Of a stretch of DNA of 64,000 nt, positions 38,610 through 48,532 are shown piece by piece (the stretch's first letter is position 1; every line of letters begins with the position of its first letter). The position numbers were made by a program, and so were the translations under genes. Below the pieces are notes generated by a model. It saw only the letters and a program-made list of their open reading frames with translations. It was not told where the DNA came from and did no database searches. The stretch covers positions 186,001 through 250,000 of the forward strand of contig NZ_JAEHOI010000006.1 in NCBI RefSeq assembly GCF_016522535.1, read 5' to 3'. The DNA is from Leucobacter edaphi (GTDB lineage Bacteria > Actinomycetota > Actinomycetes > Actinomycetales > Microbacteriaceae).

Positions 38610-39209
38610 ATGACGGAAGACACGCTGAACCCGTACACCCTGAACGGCGCAACCTCGGTCTCGACCTCGATTCTCGAGGACGAGGTCGACGGAATGAAGC
38701 TCGCCGACCCGCAGACCCACTTCGAGCTCAACCAGTTCTACTTCCTCGAGGCGGAATTCCTCGATGACGGCCGTTTCGCGGACTGGCTCGAGATGCTCGC
38801 CGACGACCTCCACTACTGGGCGCCGACGCGCTCGAACCGCGTGCGGCGCCAGCAGGCGCTCTCGATCGCGGCGCCGGGCGAGGCCGCGTTCTACGACGAG
38901 ACCAAGGAATCGCTCGCCTGGCGGATCCGCCGCTTCGACTCCGGCATGGCCTGGGCTGAGGATCCCCCGAGCCGCACGCGGCATCTCGTGTCGAACATCT
39001 CCGCGCGCGAACGCCCCGACGGGCTGCTGCAGGTGCGCAGCGCCTTCATCGTCTACCGCAACCGGTTGCAGACCGAGGTGGACATCTACGCGGGCGGGCG
39101 CAACGACGTCATCAGGCGCGGCGGCCCCCACGGCTTCGAGGTCGTGAAACGGACCCTGCTGTTCGAACAAAACGTCCTGCTGATGAAGAACATCAGCACC
39201 TTCTTCTAA
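38610..39209 (+). CDS. Ring-hydroxylating dioxygenase, small (beta) subunit
   Basis: 199-aa structural subunit of the alpha3beta3 oxygenase, cone-like SnoaL/NTF2 fold. Signature FELNQFYFLEAEFLDDGRFADWLEMLADDLHYWAPTRSNR is typical, as is the C-terminal VVKRTLLFEQNVLLMKNISTFF. It lies after the reductase rather than next to the alpha gene, an order also seen in some actinobacterial clusters. Confidence 0.93.
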   Translation: MTEDTLNPYTLNGATSVSTSILEDEVDGMKLADPQTHFELNQFYFLEAEFLDDGRFADWLEMLADDLHYWAPTRSNRVRRQQALSIAAPGEAAFYDETKESLAWRIRRFDSGMAWAEDPPSRTRHLVSNISARERPDGLLQVRSAFIVYRNRLQTEVDIYAGGRNDVIRRGGPHGFEVVKRTLLFEQNVLLMKNISTFF

Positions 39210-39232
39210 ACCGAGCGTCAGGAGCGAAACGC

Positions 39233-40093
39233 ATGACCAGCAGCGAACTGCGCGAGCGCGTCGTCGAGACGACGCTCGGCGCGATCCACGTCACCGAGGT
39301 GGGGGAGGGCACCCCGCTCGTGCTCATGCACGGTGGCGGCCCGGGTGCGAGCGCGCTCGCCAACTACCGTGCCAACCTCGAGGCGTTCGCGGGCTTCCGG
39401 GTGATTCTTCCGGATCAGCCCGGTTTCGGCGGCAGCTACCGGCCGAGCGAGGCCGAGCTCGAGGCGCGCTCGATCACGGAGATCACGGTCGACGCGATGA
39501 TCCAGACCCTTCACGCCCTCGGCGTCGGCGACTACTTCCTCCTCGGCAACTCGCTCGGGGGCGCCGCCGCGCTCGGGATGGCGATCGCGCAGCCGGAGCG
39601 CGTGAAGAAGCTCGTGCTCATGGCCCCTGGCGGCGGCTGGGCGCCGATCACGACGCCGCTCCCCACCGAGGGGCAGAAGGAGATGTTCCGCTACTACAAC
39701 GGCGAGGGCCCGACCGTGAAGAAGATGCGCAACTTCATCCGCGTCATGGTCGCGAACCCGAAGCTGTTCGACGAGGCCGAGGTCGAAGCGCGCTACGAGG
39801 CCTCGCTCGACGAGAGCCACATCGAGTTCTACCACCGGTACAACGCGGCGTTCGCGAAGCGCGGCGGCATGGACCCGCTGTGGCGCGACCTCGGCAGGAT
39901 CCGCGCAGACACCCTCCTGCTCTGGGGTCGCGACGACCGCACGATCACGCTCGACGGCGCCGGCCTCATGCTGAAGCAGATCCGCCGCGTGCAGTTGCAC
40001 GTGTTCGGGAACTGCGGGCACTGGGTGCAGGTCGAGCGGAAGGCCGAGTTCGAGCGGCTCGTCGCGGACTTCCTCACGGACGGGTCGGAGTGA
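39233..40093 (+). CDS. Ring-fission product hydrolase (alpha/beta hydrolase, MhpC/BphD type)
   Basis: 286-aa C-C hydrolase that splits the meta-cleavage product into 2-hydroxypenta-2,4-dienoate and a carboxylic acid. Oxyanion HGGGPG at 33-38, nucleophile Ser107 in GNSLGG, Asp234 or Asp235 (WGRDDRT) and His263 (FGNCGHWVQVE). The nature of the acid released depends on the substrate side chain and may be what the CoA ligase activates. Confidence 0.92.
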   Translation: MTSSELRERVVETTLGAIHVTEVGEGTPLVLMHGGGPGASALANYRANLEAFAGFRVILPDQPGFGGSYRPSEAELEARSITEITVDAMIQTLHALGVGDYFLLGNSLGGAAALGMAIAQPERVKKLVLMAPGGGWAPITTPLPTEGQKEMFRYYNGEGPTVKKMRNFIRVMVANPKLFDEAEVEARYEASLDESHIEFYHRYNAAFAKRGGMDPLWRDLGRIRADTLLLWGRDDRTITLDGAGLMLKQIRRVQLHVFGNCGHWVQVERKAEFERLVADFLTDGSE

Positions 40094-40944
40094 TGGCGGG
40101 CTGGCTCGAGGGCGACGTCGCACTCATCACGGGCGGCGGATCCGGGATCGGCCAGGCCGTCGCGCTGCGCTTCCTCGAGGAGGGCGCGACAGGCGTCGCG
40201 ATCATCGGCCGCTCGCTCGACCGCCTCCAGGCGACCGTCGACGCCGCCGGCGAGCACGCCGACCGGATCCTCCCGATCGCGGCCGACGTCCGATCGTCCG
40301 CGGAGCTCGCCGGGGCGGTGGCGGCGACCGTCGAGCGCTTCGGCAAGCTCGACATCCTCGTGCCGAACGCCGGGATCTGGGATTTCAACAGGTCGCTGAC
40401 GCGCACCACCCCCGAGGAGATCGAGCGGATCTACGACGAGCTCTTCGACATCAACGTCAAGGGCTACCTCCTCGCCTGCTCCGTCGCCTGGCCCGAGCTC
40501 GTGAAATCGTGCGGGAACATCGTGATGACCCTCTCGAACGCGTCCTGCTATCCGGCGGGCGGCGGCCCCGTCTACACGGCCGCGAAGCACGCCGCGCGCG
40601 GCCTCGTCACCCAGCTCGCCTACGAGCTCGCCCCCAAGGTGCGGGTCAACGGCGTGGCCATCGGCGGCCTGCGGACCGATCTGCGCGGCCCGGAATCCGC
40701 GGGCATGCAGGACCGCTCGATCGAGGCCGGGTTCGCGAAGCGCGAGGGGAAGGGGGAGGACGTCACCAGCAACATGTGGCTGCCCCTGCACGACGCCAGC
40801 GTCGATCCCGCCGACTCCACCGGGCCCTACGTGCTTCTCGCATCTCGAAACAACTCGGGCGTCATCACCGGCGCCATCCTGAACGCCGACGGCGGCATCG
40901 GCGTTCGCGGATTCGCAACTGCCGCAGGAGGTGATGACCTATGA
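40093..40944 (+). CDS. cis-Dihydrodiol dehydrogenase (SDR, BphB/HcaB type)
   Basis: 283-aa NAD-dependent short-chain dehydrogenase that re-aromatises the dihydrodiol to a catechol. Cofactor motif TGGGSGIG, catalytic S148, Y161, K165; [29 protein letters not shown] and the substrate loop [10 protein letters not shown] are BphB-specific. It shares one base with the preceding stop and overlaps the next gene by 4 nt. Confidence 0.93.
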   Translation: MAGWLEGDVALITGGGSGIGQAVALRFLEEGATGVAIIGRSLDRLQATVDAAGEHADRILPIAADVRSSAELAGAVAATVERFGKLDILVPNAGIWDFNRSLTRTTPEEIERIYDELFDINVKGYLLACSVAWPELVKSCGNIVMTLSNASCYPAGGGPVYTAAKHAARGLVTQLAYELAPKVRVNGVAIGGLRTDLRGPESAGMQDRSIEAGFAKREGKGEDVTSNMWLPLHDASVDPADSTGPYVLLASRNNSGVITGAILNADGGIGVRGFATAAGGDDL

Positions 40945-41357
40945 CCACGATGATCGACGGACCGCCGCTCGCCCCGGACTTCACGGGCGTGCAGGCCGTC
41001 AGGGGAATCGACGGGGCGCGCTCCGAGCTCGGATACCGCCGTTCGCGCGGCGGCCACCTGCGCGACGCCTACCCCTCCGGAACGCACGACCTCGAGCTCG
41101 GATTCAGCGGCGCCCCCGATCCGCGGGCGGTCGCCGACTACACGGCGGCCCTGCTCCGCGCCGACGAGCGCTGCCGGCGCGTGGTCCTGGCCGTGCCCGA
41201 GCTCGACCTCGACGCGATCTCGTGGGCCGAGGATGCCGGATACCGGTACGTCATCGACGTGGAGACCGTCACCGGCGGCCACTCCCTCCTCGTGACCGAA
41301 CCCCAGTGGGTGATCGACCAGCCGGCGATCCTCGAAGACATTCCCCTGAAGGAGTAA
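40941..41357 (+). CDS. GNAT-like small protein of the aromatic operon, unknown role
   Basis: 138 aa, coupled on both sides (ATGA overlap with the SDR gene, 5-nt gap to the next). The second half, [32 protein letters not shown] followed by HSLLVTEP, has the strand-helix-strand end of a GNAT acetyltransferase (AEDAGYRY resembles the A..lGFr motif), but no clear acetyl-CoA loop (Q/RxxGxG/A) is visible. It may be a degenerate GNAT fold with a structural or regulatory role. No pathway step is left without an enzyme, so its job is open. Confidence 0.6.
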   Translation: MTTMIDGPPLAPDFTGVQAVRGIDGARSELGYRRSRGGHLRDAYPSGTHDLELGFSGAPDPRAVADYTAALLRADERCRRVVLAVPELDLDAISWAEDAGYRYVIDVETVTGGHSLLVTEPQWVIDQPAILEDIPLKE

Positions 41358-41362
41358 GAAGT

Positions 41363-42325
41363 ATGAGAGCTCAGGCGAAAGTCGCCATCATCGGTTCCGG
41401 CAATATCGGCTCGGACCTCATGTTCAAGGTGCTGCGCTTGTCGGACGTGCTCGAGATGGGCGTGATGGTGGGCATCGATCCCGCCTCCGACGGCCTCGCC
41501 CGAGCGCAACGACTCGGCTTCGAAACCACGGCCGACGGCGTAGAAGGCCTGATCAAGAGCCCGCAGTTCGACGAGATCGAGGTCGTCTTCGACGCGACGA
41601 GCGCGGGCGCGCACCGCTTCAACGCGGAGAAGCTCGCGCCGTACGGGAAGAAGATCGTCGATCTCACCCCCGCGGCGATCGGCCCGTACGTGGTGCCAGC
41701 AGTGAATCTCGATCAGCATCGCGACGCCGACAACGTGAACATGGTCACCTGCGGCGGCCAGGCCACGATCCCGATCGTGCACGCGATCAGCGAGGTCACC
41801 CCGGTGCTGTACGCCGAGATCGTCGCCTCGATCGCGTCGAAATCCGCGGGGCCGGGCACCCGCGCGAACATTGACGAGTTCACGGAGACGACCGCCGCGG
41901 GCCTCGAGCAGGTCGGCGGAGCCGCGCGCGGCAAGGCGATCATCGTCCTCAATCCGGCCGATCCGCCCATGATCATGCGCGACACCGTGCAGGTGCTCGT
42001 CGGCCGCCAGGACGAGCCGGGCCGCGCCGCGATCGCCGAGGCGGTGGAGCGCCGCGTCGCCGAGGTGGAGCAGTACGTGCCCGGCTACCGGCTGAAGCAG
42101 CGGGTGCAGTTCCACGACGTCGGAGCGGAGACCGACGGGCTGGTACCCGAGGGCTCCCGCAGGGCCGACGGCTACACCCACGTCACCGTGTTCCTCGAGG
42201 TCGAGGGCGCCGCGATGTACCTGCCGAGCTACGCGGGCAACCTCGACATCATGACGAGCGCGGCGATGCGGACGGCCGAGCAGCTGGTGCTCGCCGCGCG
42301 AGAGAAGAAGGAGACGGCCGCATGA
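41363..42325 (+). CDS. mhpF: Acetaldehyde dehydrogenase (acylating)
   Basis: 320 aa. Converts acetaldehyde, NAD and CoA to acetyl-CoA. Rossmann motif [14 protein letters not shown], catalytic Cys130 in [13 protein letters not shown], and the [15 protein letters not shown] segment typical of BphJ/MhpF. It forms a channelling complex with the aldolase encoded next (4-nt overlap). Confidence 0.95.
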   Translation: MRAQAKVAIIGSGNIGSDLMFKVLRLSDVLEMGVMVGIDPASDGLARAQRLGFETTADGVEGLIKSPQFDEIEVVFDATSAGAHRFNAEKLAPYGKKIVDLTPAAIGPYVVPAVNLDQHRDADNVNMVTCGGQATIPIVHAISEVTPVLYAEIVASIASKSAGPGTRANIDEFTETTAAGLEQVGGAARGKAIIVLNPADPPMIMRDTVQVLVGRQDEPGRAAIAEAVERRVAEVEQYVPGYRLKQRVQFHDVGAETDGLVPEGSRRADGYTHVTVFLEVEGAAMYLPSYAGNLDIMTSAAMRTAEQLVLAAREKKETAA

Positions 42326-43335
42326 GCCACAGCGTATTCCTGCAGGACGTGACCCTGCGAGACGGCATGCACGCCATCCGCCACCGCATCGAGCCGGAGC
42401 GGGTCGCGGAGATCGCCCGCGCGCTCGACGAGGCCGGCGTCGACGCGATCGAGGTCACCCACGGCGACGGCCTCGGCGGGTCATCGCTCACCTACGGCGC
42501 CGGTTCCCACACGGACTGGGAGTGGATCGAGGCGGCAGCCGCGGTCGTGAAGAACGCGCGCCTCACGACGCTCCTCCTCCCCGGGATCGGCACGATCGAC
42601 GCGCTCAAGCACGCCTACGATCTCGGCGTGCGCTCGGTGCGCGTCGCGACGCACTGCACGGAGGCCGACGTCTCGGCGCAGCAGATCGCGGCGGCGCGCG
42701 AACTCGGCATGGACGTCTCCGGCTTCCTGATGATGGCCCACCTGAATGACCCGGCCGGGCTCGCCCAGCAGGCGAAACTCATGGAGTCGTACGGGGCGAA
42801 CTGCGTCTACGTCACCGACTCGGCCGGCCGGCTCACGATGGACGGGGTGCGCGAGCGCATTCGCGCCTACCGGGACGTGCTCGATGTCGGCACCGAGATC
42901 GGCATTCACGCGCACCAGAACCTCTCGCTCGCCGTCGCCAACTCGATCGTCGCGGTCGAGGAGGGAGCGTATCGCGTCGATGCCTCCCTCGCCGGTCACG
43001 GCGCTGGCGCGGGAAATACCCCGATCGAGCCGTTCGTCGCCGTCGCGCAGCTGCAGGGGTGGAACGTGGGCGCCGACCTCTTCACGCTGCAGGACGCCGC
43101 AGACGACCTCGTGCGCCCGCTGCACGATCGCCCGGTTCAGGTGGACCGTGAGACGCTGACGGTCGGCTACGCCGGCGCGTACTCGAGCTTCCTGCGCCAC
43201 GCCGAACGCGCCGCGGAGACCTACGGGCTCGACGCCCGCGACATCCTCGTCGAGGTCGGCCGCCGACGCTACATCGGCGGCCAGGAGGACATGATCGTGG
43301 ACGTCGCGCTCGACATGGTCGAGGCGCGGAAGTAG
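42322..43335 (+). CDS. mhpE: 4-Hydroxy-2-oxovalerate aldolase
   Basis: 337-aa HMGL-like class II aldolase that splits 4-hydroxy-2-oxovalerate to pyruvate and acetaldehyde. [15 protein letters not shown] at the N-terminus carries the metal/pyruvate-binding Asp and Arg; [15 protein letters not shown] gives the metal-binding histidines; [12 protein letters not shown] is also conserved. Partner of the acetaldehyde dehydrogenase; completes the lower meta pathway. Confidence 0.95.
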   Translation: MSHSVFLQDVTLRDGMHAIRHRIEPERVAEIARALDEAGVDAIEVTHGDGLGGSSLTYGAGSHTDWEWIEAAAAVVKNARLTTLLLPGIGTIDALKHAYDLGVRSVRVATHCTEADVSAQQIAAARELGMDVSGFLMMAHLNDPAGLAQQAKLMESYGANCVYVTDSAGRLTMDGVRERIRAYRDVLDVGTEIGIHAHQNLSLAVANSIVAVEEGAYRVDASLAGHGAGAGNTPIEPFVAVAQLQGWNVGADLFTLQDAADDLVRPLHDRPVQVDRETLTVGYAGAYSSFLRHAERAAETYGLDARDILVEVGRRRYIGGQEDMIVDVALDMVEARK

Positions 43336-43360
43336 GGCCGGATCGGTTCGGGGCGATCCC

Positions 43361-44149
43361 GTGCTCCAGCCCCTCGAGGCCGCGGAGGGACCCGAGCCGA
43401 TCCTCGTCAGGGCCCCGAATCCGGGGATCATGACGCTCGAGGGAACGAACAGCTGGGTGATTCCCTGTCCCGACGGGAAGATCGCGGTGGTCGACCCGGG
43501 TCCGGCCGACCTGGGTCACATCGCCGCGCTTGAGCGGCGGGGCGAGATCCGGGCGGTCCTGCTCACGCACCGGCACCGCGACCACTCCGCAGCGATCGAG
43601 CTCCTCGCCGAGGGCGTGCCCGTGTACGCGGCCTCGCCGGCGATGGCGCGCGGGGTGCCGCCCGCGGTCGACGGGCAGGAGATCGCCCTGGGAAGCGCCT
43701 CCATCAAGGTTCTCAAACTTCCCGGTCACACCGATGATTCACTCGGTTTCGCGCTCGCGCCCTCGGGCGGGAGGCCGGTGCTCTTCACGGGTGATGCCCT
43801 CCTCGGCGGGCGCAACTCGACGCTCCTCGTCGCGCGCGACGGAGGCACGCTCGACGCGTACCTCGACACGCTCGAGCGAATGAGCTCGCTCGAGGGCTGG
43901 CGCGGCGCACCCGGCCACGGCCCGGCGATCGCGGACCTCGCTGCTCACGCGCGCGGCGCGATCCGGCACCGCGTCGGTCGCCTCGACGAACTTCGCGCGG
44001 CGCTCGCCGCGGACCCCGGCGCCTCGCTCAGCGCCTTGGCGGAGGCCCGCTACCCCGGGGCGCCGGATCGTCAGCGGATCGCGATCCGCATGCTCGAGGT
44101 CGAGATCGCGTATCTTGCGGGGGCTGGCCGGCGGGAGGGAACGGAGTAA
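43361..44149 (+). CDS. Metallo-beta-lactamase-fold hydrolase
   Basis: 262 aa from GTG at 43361, 25 nt after the aldolase stop. Metal site THRHRDHS, LPGHTDDS and FTGDALL are the MBL motifs; the C-terminal helix bundle resembles LACTB2/RNase Z-like two-domain forms. It could hydrolyse a thioester or lactone of the pathway or be an unrelated housekeeping esterase. No sequence feature decides. It converges on pucR. Confidence 0.82.
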   Translation: MLQPLEAAEGPEPILVRAPNPGIMTLEGTNSWVIPCPDGKIAVVDPGPADLGHIAALERRGEIRAVLLTHRHRDHSAAIELLAEGVPVYAASPAMARGVPPAVDGQEIALGSASIKVLKLPGHTDDSLGFALAPSGGRPVLFTGDALLGGRNSTLLVARDGGTLDAYLDTLERMSSLEGWRGAPGHGPAIADLAAHARGAIRHRVGRLDELRAALAADPGASLSALAEARYPGAPDRQRIAIRMLEVEIAYLAGAGRREGTE

Positions 44150-44174
44150 GGCGGGGAACGGGGAAAATCCCGCG

Positions 44175-45707
44175 TCACATCGGCGCTGCCGCCGCGCTCG
44201 AAATGCCGAGCGCACGCAGTGCGAGCCAGATCGCCGCGCGGTCGTCGGGACGATCCACGGAAAACCCGGTCAGGGCCTCGATCCGGCGGAGGCGGGAGAC
44301 CAGGGTCTGGCGGTGTATCCCGAGCCGGGCGGCGCTGGCGCGGTGTGCGCCATTGGTCGTCAGGTAGACGAGCAGGGTTTCAGCGAGCTCACCGTGCGCC
44401 CCGGAGGGGTCACGCAGCCCGTCGAGTGCTGCCGCGAGCTGGGCGGAGGCCTCACGTGGCAGCGCTTCGATCACGAGGGAGACCGAGGGCAGCTCCGCGT
44501 ATCGGAGGACGCCGGTGCCGTCTTCGAGTGCGGTGTCGAGCGCGAGCTGGGCCTGCAGCGCGCTGCGCTCGAGCAGCTCGGCCGGCGCGGGCAGGCCGAG
44601 GCCGAGGTGCAGCGAGCCGGCCCCGAGCGGAGTGAACGCCGCAACTCGCTCCGCGAGCTCCTCTGCCAGCGCGTCCGGCACGAACCCGCGAACACGTGCG
44701 CCGTCGAGCGCGTAGATGTGCTCGGCGCCAATTTCGTCGAGCCAGCGCGAGAGGGCCCGCTCGAGGTCGATCGTCCGGGTGCGCGTTGCGAGCTGGAATG
44801 CGGTGAGACTGCGGTCGAGAACGCCCCATCGATGCAGCAGCTCTGCCGCGGCCGAGCCGCCCCCGTTCAGGATCCCCAGCAGGGCCTCCCTGCCGAGGTG
44901 TTCCGAGCGCGAGGGGTCGTGCGTGCGCAGGAGCAGGTCGAAGAGCGCGGCGGCCTGCGACGCGAGGTCGCGGTTCCTGCTGCGGACGCTCGATCGGGAG
45001 GCAATGACCAGATAGCCGGTTCGATCGCGATCGGTGCCCACCTGGTGCACCTGGAGGCCATCGTGGCGGACCCGCACGGGACGCCCCAGCGCCACGGCGA
45101 CGGCGTCGTCGATATGCAGCTGTCCGGCGCCAGCGGTGGCGATGACCTGTCCGTTCGCATCCATCAGCACCGCCCAGCCGTCGACGCGGTGGGCGAGTTC
45201 CGCGATCACAGCGGTGGTGCCCCCGCGCCGCGCCACCTGGGTGAGCACTTTCGTGCCCGTGAGAACGAGGCGGTCTGAAGCGGCCTGGTCGTTCGCGATC
45301 ATTGCGACGAGGCGGGCGTGGAGCGCGGCCTGCGCGTCCACCGAGGTGCGCACCGCCACGGCGCCGGCCGCGCTGCCCGAGGGGTGCGGTCCGCCGGCGC
45401 GACGCACGTGTCCGGCCCCGAGGATCCCCGTCATCTCGTGCGCAGCGAGGAGGGTACGCAGCTCGGGTCCGTCTGCGCCCGTCACGAACACGGCTCGCGC
45501 GGTGATCTCGGCCGTTTCGCCGCCCGCGAGCAGCCGCTCTCGCAACTGATCGACCGGGCCGGTGATCAGGGTTGCGAAGTCGGCGCTCCCGTCGAAGACG
45601 TACTCGTCGAGGTGGGCGACCCCGTCGATTGGGGCGTGGCCGGGGACCCGGTGGGAAACGCACTCGCCGCCGAGCGCGCGGACGACGGCGCGGAGGTCGA
45701 GGGTCAT
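44175..45707 (-). CDS. PucR-family transcriptional regulator
   Basis: 510 aa. N-terminal PucR-type sensor region (VRALGGECVSHRVPG...), central region resembling a GAF/GGDEF-like module, and the C-terminal HTH (LLVYLTTNGAHRASAARLGIHRQTLVSRLRRIEALTGF). Start at 45707 is set by a -10 box 12 nt upstream (leaderless) although the frame stays open into the neighbouring promoter. Divergent from the alcohol dehydrogenase/permease unit, which it probably controls. Confidence 0.87.
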   Translation of the reverse strand: MTLDLRAVVRALGGECVSHRVPGHAPIDGVAHLDEYVFDGSADFATLITGPVDQLRERLLAGGETAEITARAVFVTGADGPELRTLLAAHEMTGILGAGHVRRAGGPHPSGSAAGAVAVRTSVDAQAALHARLVAMIANDQAASDRLVLTGTKVLTQVARRGGTTAVIAELAHRVDGWAVLMDANGQVIATAGAGQLHIDDAVAVALGRPVRVRHDGLQVHQVGTDRDRTGYLVIASRSSVRSRNRDLASQAAALFDLLLRTHDPSRSEHLGREALLGILNGGGSAAAELLHRWGVLDRSLTAFQLATRTRTIDLERALSRWLDEIGAEHIYALDGARVRGFVPDALAEELAERVAAFTPLGAGSLHLGLGLPAPAELLERSALQAQLALDTALEDGTGVLRYAELPSVSLVIEALPREASAQLAAALDGLRDPSGAHGELAETLLVYLTTNGAHRASAARLGIHRQTLVSRLRRIEALTGFSVDRPDDRAAIWLALRALGISSAAAAPM

Positions 45708-45713
45708 GGCCAG

Positions 45714-45758
45714 AGTGTACCAAATGGTGGACACGGGGTCGATATTCGGACCGATGGT
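45714..45758. promoter_or_regulatory. Divergent control region of pucR and the alcohol dehydrogenase
   Basis: On the minus strand TACACT (45714-45719) is a -10 box exactly 12 nt before the pucR ATG. Overlapping it is the palindrome ACCAAATGGT (45719-45728), and a similar ACCGATGGT occurs at 45750-45758, so these may be sites for the regulator itself. Confidence 0.45.
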
Positions 45759-45849
45759 GCAGTGACAATCCGGTGGCGGGATCCCTACCATCTCGGTAGC
45801 GCGATTCGCGACATCCACCGTCGCTCGCATTTTCAAAGGAGAGAAGCGC

Positions 45850-46962
45850 ATGAAGGCAGTCGTATTCCGGGAACCGAATACCCAGATCACCATCGAGGAC
45901 GTGGAGCTTGCAGCGCCGAAGGCGGGCGAGGTGCGCGTCAAGATCGCCGCTGCCGGCGTCTGCCACTCGGATCTGCACGTGAAGCAGGGTGACTGGGGGA
46001 TGCCGACGCCGCTCGTGATGGGCCACGAGGGTTCCGGCGTCGTCACCGAGCTCGGCGAGGGCGTCACCTCGCTCGCCGTTGGTGATCACGTCGTGCTGAG
46101 CTGGGTGCCGCCGTGCGGAGAGTGCCGCTACTGCCTGCAGGGTCACGAGGCCCGCTGTCAGAAGGTCGCGACGATCGTCGCACCGAAGGGTGTGCTGTTC
46201 GACGGCACGACCCGCCTGAGCATGACCGGTGCGGACGGCGCCGAGGAGACGCTCCACCACTACCTGGGAGTCTCGTCCTACGCGGAAGAGGTGGTGGTGC
46301 CGGCGTCCGGTGCGATCAAGGTCCGCGACGACGCTCCGCTCGACGTGATCGCCGTCGTCGGCTGCGCGGTCGCGACGGGAGTCGGCGCCGTCATGAACAC
46401 TGCGGCCGTTGAGCCCGGATCCACCGTCGCCGTGATCGGTTGCGGTGGCGTCGGCCTCAACGTCGTTCAGGGCGCAAAGCTCGCCGGTGCCGAGCGCATC
46501 ATCGCGATCGACGTCGTGCCGGAAAAGACCAGCATGGCCATGCAGTTCGGTGCGACAGACCGAATCGACGCCTCGGAACGCGACGCCGTCGAGCAGCTCT
46601 TCGAACTGATCCCTGACGGCGTCGATTACGCCTTCGACGCGATCGGCAGGACGGTCACGACCGAGCAGTCGATCAAGATGCTCGGCCTGGGTGGGGCAGC
46701 GGTCATCGTCGGCCTGCCGCCGACCGGGGCGAAAGCCTCGTTCGAGCCGCTCGTTCTGGGCGAGGCCGACCAGCGCATCCTCGGCTCAAACTACGGCTCG
46801 GTGCGCCCCTCGATCGACATCCCCGCGCTCGTGGACCGCTACATGGACGGCCAGCTCAAGCTCGACCCGTTGATCTCGGGCCGCCGGCCGCTCGCCGAGG
46901 CGGCGGAGGCGTTTGACGACCTCGAGGCCGGCGGCGTCCTGCGCACGCTGCTCATCCCGTGA
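45850..46962 (+). CDS. Zinc-dependent alcohol dehydrogenase (MDR)
   Basis: 370 aa. Catalytic zinc ligands in GVCHSDLH and MGHEGSG, structural zinc CGECRYCLQGHEARC, NAD site VIGCGGVGLNVVQGAKLAGAERIIAIDV. Resembles the class III/NDMA-dependent subgroup of actinobacteria. SD AAAGGAG precedes the ATG. Cotranscribed with the permease 44 nt downstream, so the substrate is probably an alcohol or aldehyde derived from an imported amino compound. Confidence 0.88.
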   Translation: MKAVVFREPNTQITIEDVELAAPKAGEVRVKIAAAGVCHSDLHVKQGDWGMPTPLVMGHEGSGVVTELGEGVTSLAVGDHVVLSWVPPCGECRYCLQGHEARCQKVATIVAPKGVLFDGTTRLSMTGADGAEETLHHYLGVSSYAEEVVVPASGAIKVRDDAPLDVIAVVGCAVATGVGAVMNTAAVEPGSTVAVIGCGGVGLNVVQGAKLAGAERIIAIDVVPEKTSMAMQFGATDRIDASERDAVEQLFELIPDGVDYAFDAIGRTVTTEQSIKMLGLGGAAVIVGLPPTGAKASFEPLVLGEADQRILGSNYGSVRPSIDIPALVDRYMDGQLKLDPLISGRRPLAEAAEAFDDLEAGGVLRTLLIP

Positions 46963-47006
46963 CCCTCCGCAGTTCCGAGATCCAAACCGCTCAAAGGAGA
47001 GCAACC

Positions 47007-48434
47007 ATGTCAACTACACAACAGTCGAGACCGGTCGATGCGGGTCTCCGCCGCGGCGTGATGGGCGGTGCGGAACTCGGGGCTCAGGCCATCGCGAACA
47101 TCGCCCCGAGTGCGGTCCTCGCGTTCACCGCGGCGGCGATCTTCGTGAGCGCCGGGAATGGAACGCTGCTGTCGCTGCTGTTCGCGACGATCGTGATCCT
47201 CAGCGTCGGCTGGTGCGTCGCGGTCTTCGCGCGAAAGAACGCGTCGGCCGGTTCTATTTACACCTACGTGGCCAAGTCGCTCGGGCCGACGGCCGCGTAC
47301 GTTGCCGGTCTCGCCCTGATCATCGGGTGCTGGGGTGTCACTGCGGGGTCGCTCGGAGGCGGGGTCTCGTACGCCGCCGACCTGCTGCAGGCGTTCGGGG
47401 TGCCGGCTGCGGGGCTGGTCGGATTCTGCATCTTGACCCTGGTGCTCGGCGCGATCACGACCTTCTTCACGATCCAGGGAATCCAGATTTCCGCGCGCGT
47501 TTCGTTCGTGCTCGAGATCGCCTCCGTCCTCATCATCCTGACGCTGTTCGTCACGTCACTCATCGTGCTCGGGCCCGACGCGTGGGATCCCCAGCAGTTC
47601 AGTCTCGAGGGCGCGCCGCCGCAGGGGATCGCCGCCGGTATGGTGCTGGGCGTGCTCGGCTTTGCCGGGTTCTCGTCGGCCGATGCGCTCGGTCGCGAGG
47701 CGAAGCACCCCTACCGGACCATTCCCCGCGTGATCATGTGGAGTGTCGTGGGCATCGGACTGATCTATCTCTTCGGGGCGTACACGCAGATCGCCGTGCT
47801 CGGAGACGAGCTCGCGGGGTCGGCGAACCCGCTGCAGGACATTGCCGACAAGATCGGCATGCCCGGCTGGTTCACCATGTTCCTGCTCTTCGGTGTCGCG
47901 GCCTCGTTCTCCGCGGTGTGCATCGCCGCGCTCAACGTCCTCGGCCGGATCGTCTACGTCATGGGGAAGGAGGGGGTGGTGCATGAGAGCCTGGGCCGCA
48001 CCCATCGAAAGCACCTCACCCCGCACCGCGTACTGCTCATCGGCGGCGTGCTCTCCGTTGCCGTCAACATCGCGCTCCTGCTCGCCGGGGTGCATCCGAT
48101 GGACATCGTGGTCTGGCTCGACACCTACGGGGTGTACGGCTACATGGTCGCCTACGCGCTCGTGGCGTTCGCCTGCGCGGTGTACGTGCGGAAGATGGGG
48201 ATGCCGCGAAAGCTCGTCACGGTGTGCGCGGTCATCGCCGTCCTCGCCATGGCATACATCTTTTTCGCGAACGTCTGGCCGGTGCCGGCGTTCCCGCTGA
48301 ACCTGCTGCCGTACCTCTTTGTGGCGACGATGGCCGTCGGTATCGCGTGGTTCATCCGCGTGAAAAAGGTTCGTCCCGAGGTGCTGAGCCGGATCGGGAA
48401 CACGGAGACCGACGCCCTCGAGGGGATCGGTTAG
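47007..48434 (+). CDS. APC-family amino acid/amine permease
   Basis: 475-aa transporter with about 12 helices; the first helix contains GAQAIANIAPSAVLAFTAAAIF with the APC unwound-helix pattern. Start at 47007 chosen for AAAGGAG 8 nt upstream. The gene ends in a strong bidirectional hairpin facing the Lrp regulator. It may import the substrate of the operon at 49.4-58 kb or of the adjacent dehydrogenase. Confidence 0.87.
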   Translation: MSTTQQSRPVDAGLRRGVMGGAELGAQAIANIAPSAVLAFTAAAIFVSAGNGTLLSLLFATIVILSVGWCVAVFARKNASAGSIYTYVAKSLGPTAAYVAGLALIIGCWGVTAGSLGGGVSYAADLLQAFGVPAAGLVGFCILTLVLGAITTFFTIQGIQISARVSFVLEIASVLIILTLFVTSLIVLGPDAWDPQQFSLEGAPPQGIAAGMVLGVLGFAGFSSADALGREAKHPYRTIPRVIMWSVVGIGLIYLFGAYTQIAVLGDELAGSANPLQDIADKIGMPGWFTMFLLFGVAASFSAVCIAALNVLGRIVYVMGKEGVVHESLGRTHRKHLTPHRVLLIGGVLSVAVNIALLLAGVHPMDIVVWLDTYGVYGYMVAYALVAFACAVYVRKMGMPRKLVTVCAVIAVLAMAYIFFANVWPVPAFPLNLLPYLFVATMAVGIAWFIRVKKVRPEVLSRIGNTETDALEGIG

Positions 48435-48466
48435 CCCGTTTCAGGGAACGATCTTCCCGCTGTGGT

Positions 48467-48499
48467 GCGCGCCCGGGGCCTGTTCGGCCTCGGGCGCGC
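48467..48499. terminator. Bidirectional terminator between permease and lrp
   Basis: 14-bp stem with one G-U pair, GCGCGCCCGGGGCC (48467-48480) and GGCCTCGGGCGCGC (48486-48499), loop TGTTC. Confidence 0.75.
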
Positions 48500-48532
48500 T
48501 GTGCTGTTGGTGCGGGGACCGGGGCAGCGTGG

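Noticed and set aside
45708-46067. 120-residue N-terminal extension of the PucR gene
   Set aside because: It overlaps the divergent alcohol dehydrogenase gene and the promoter region, and a -10 box sits 12 nt before the ATG at 45707.
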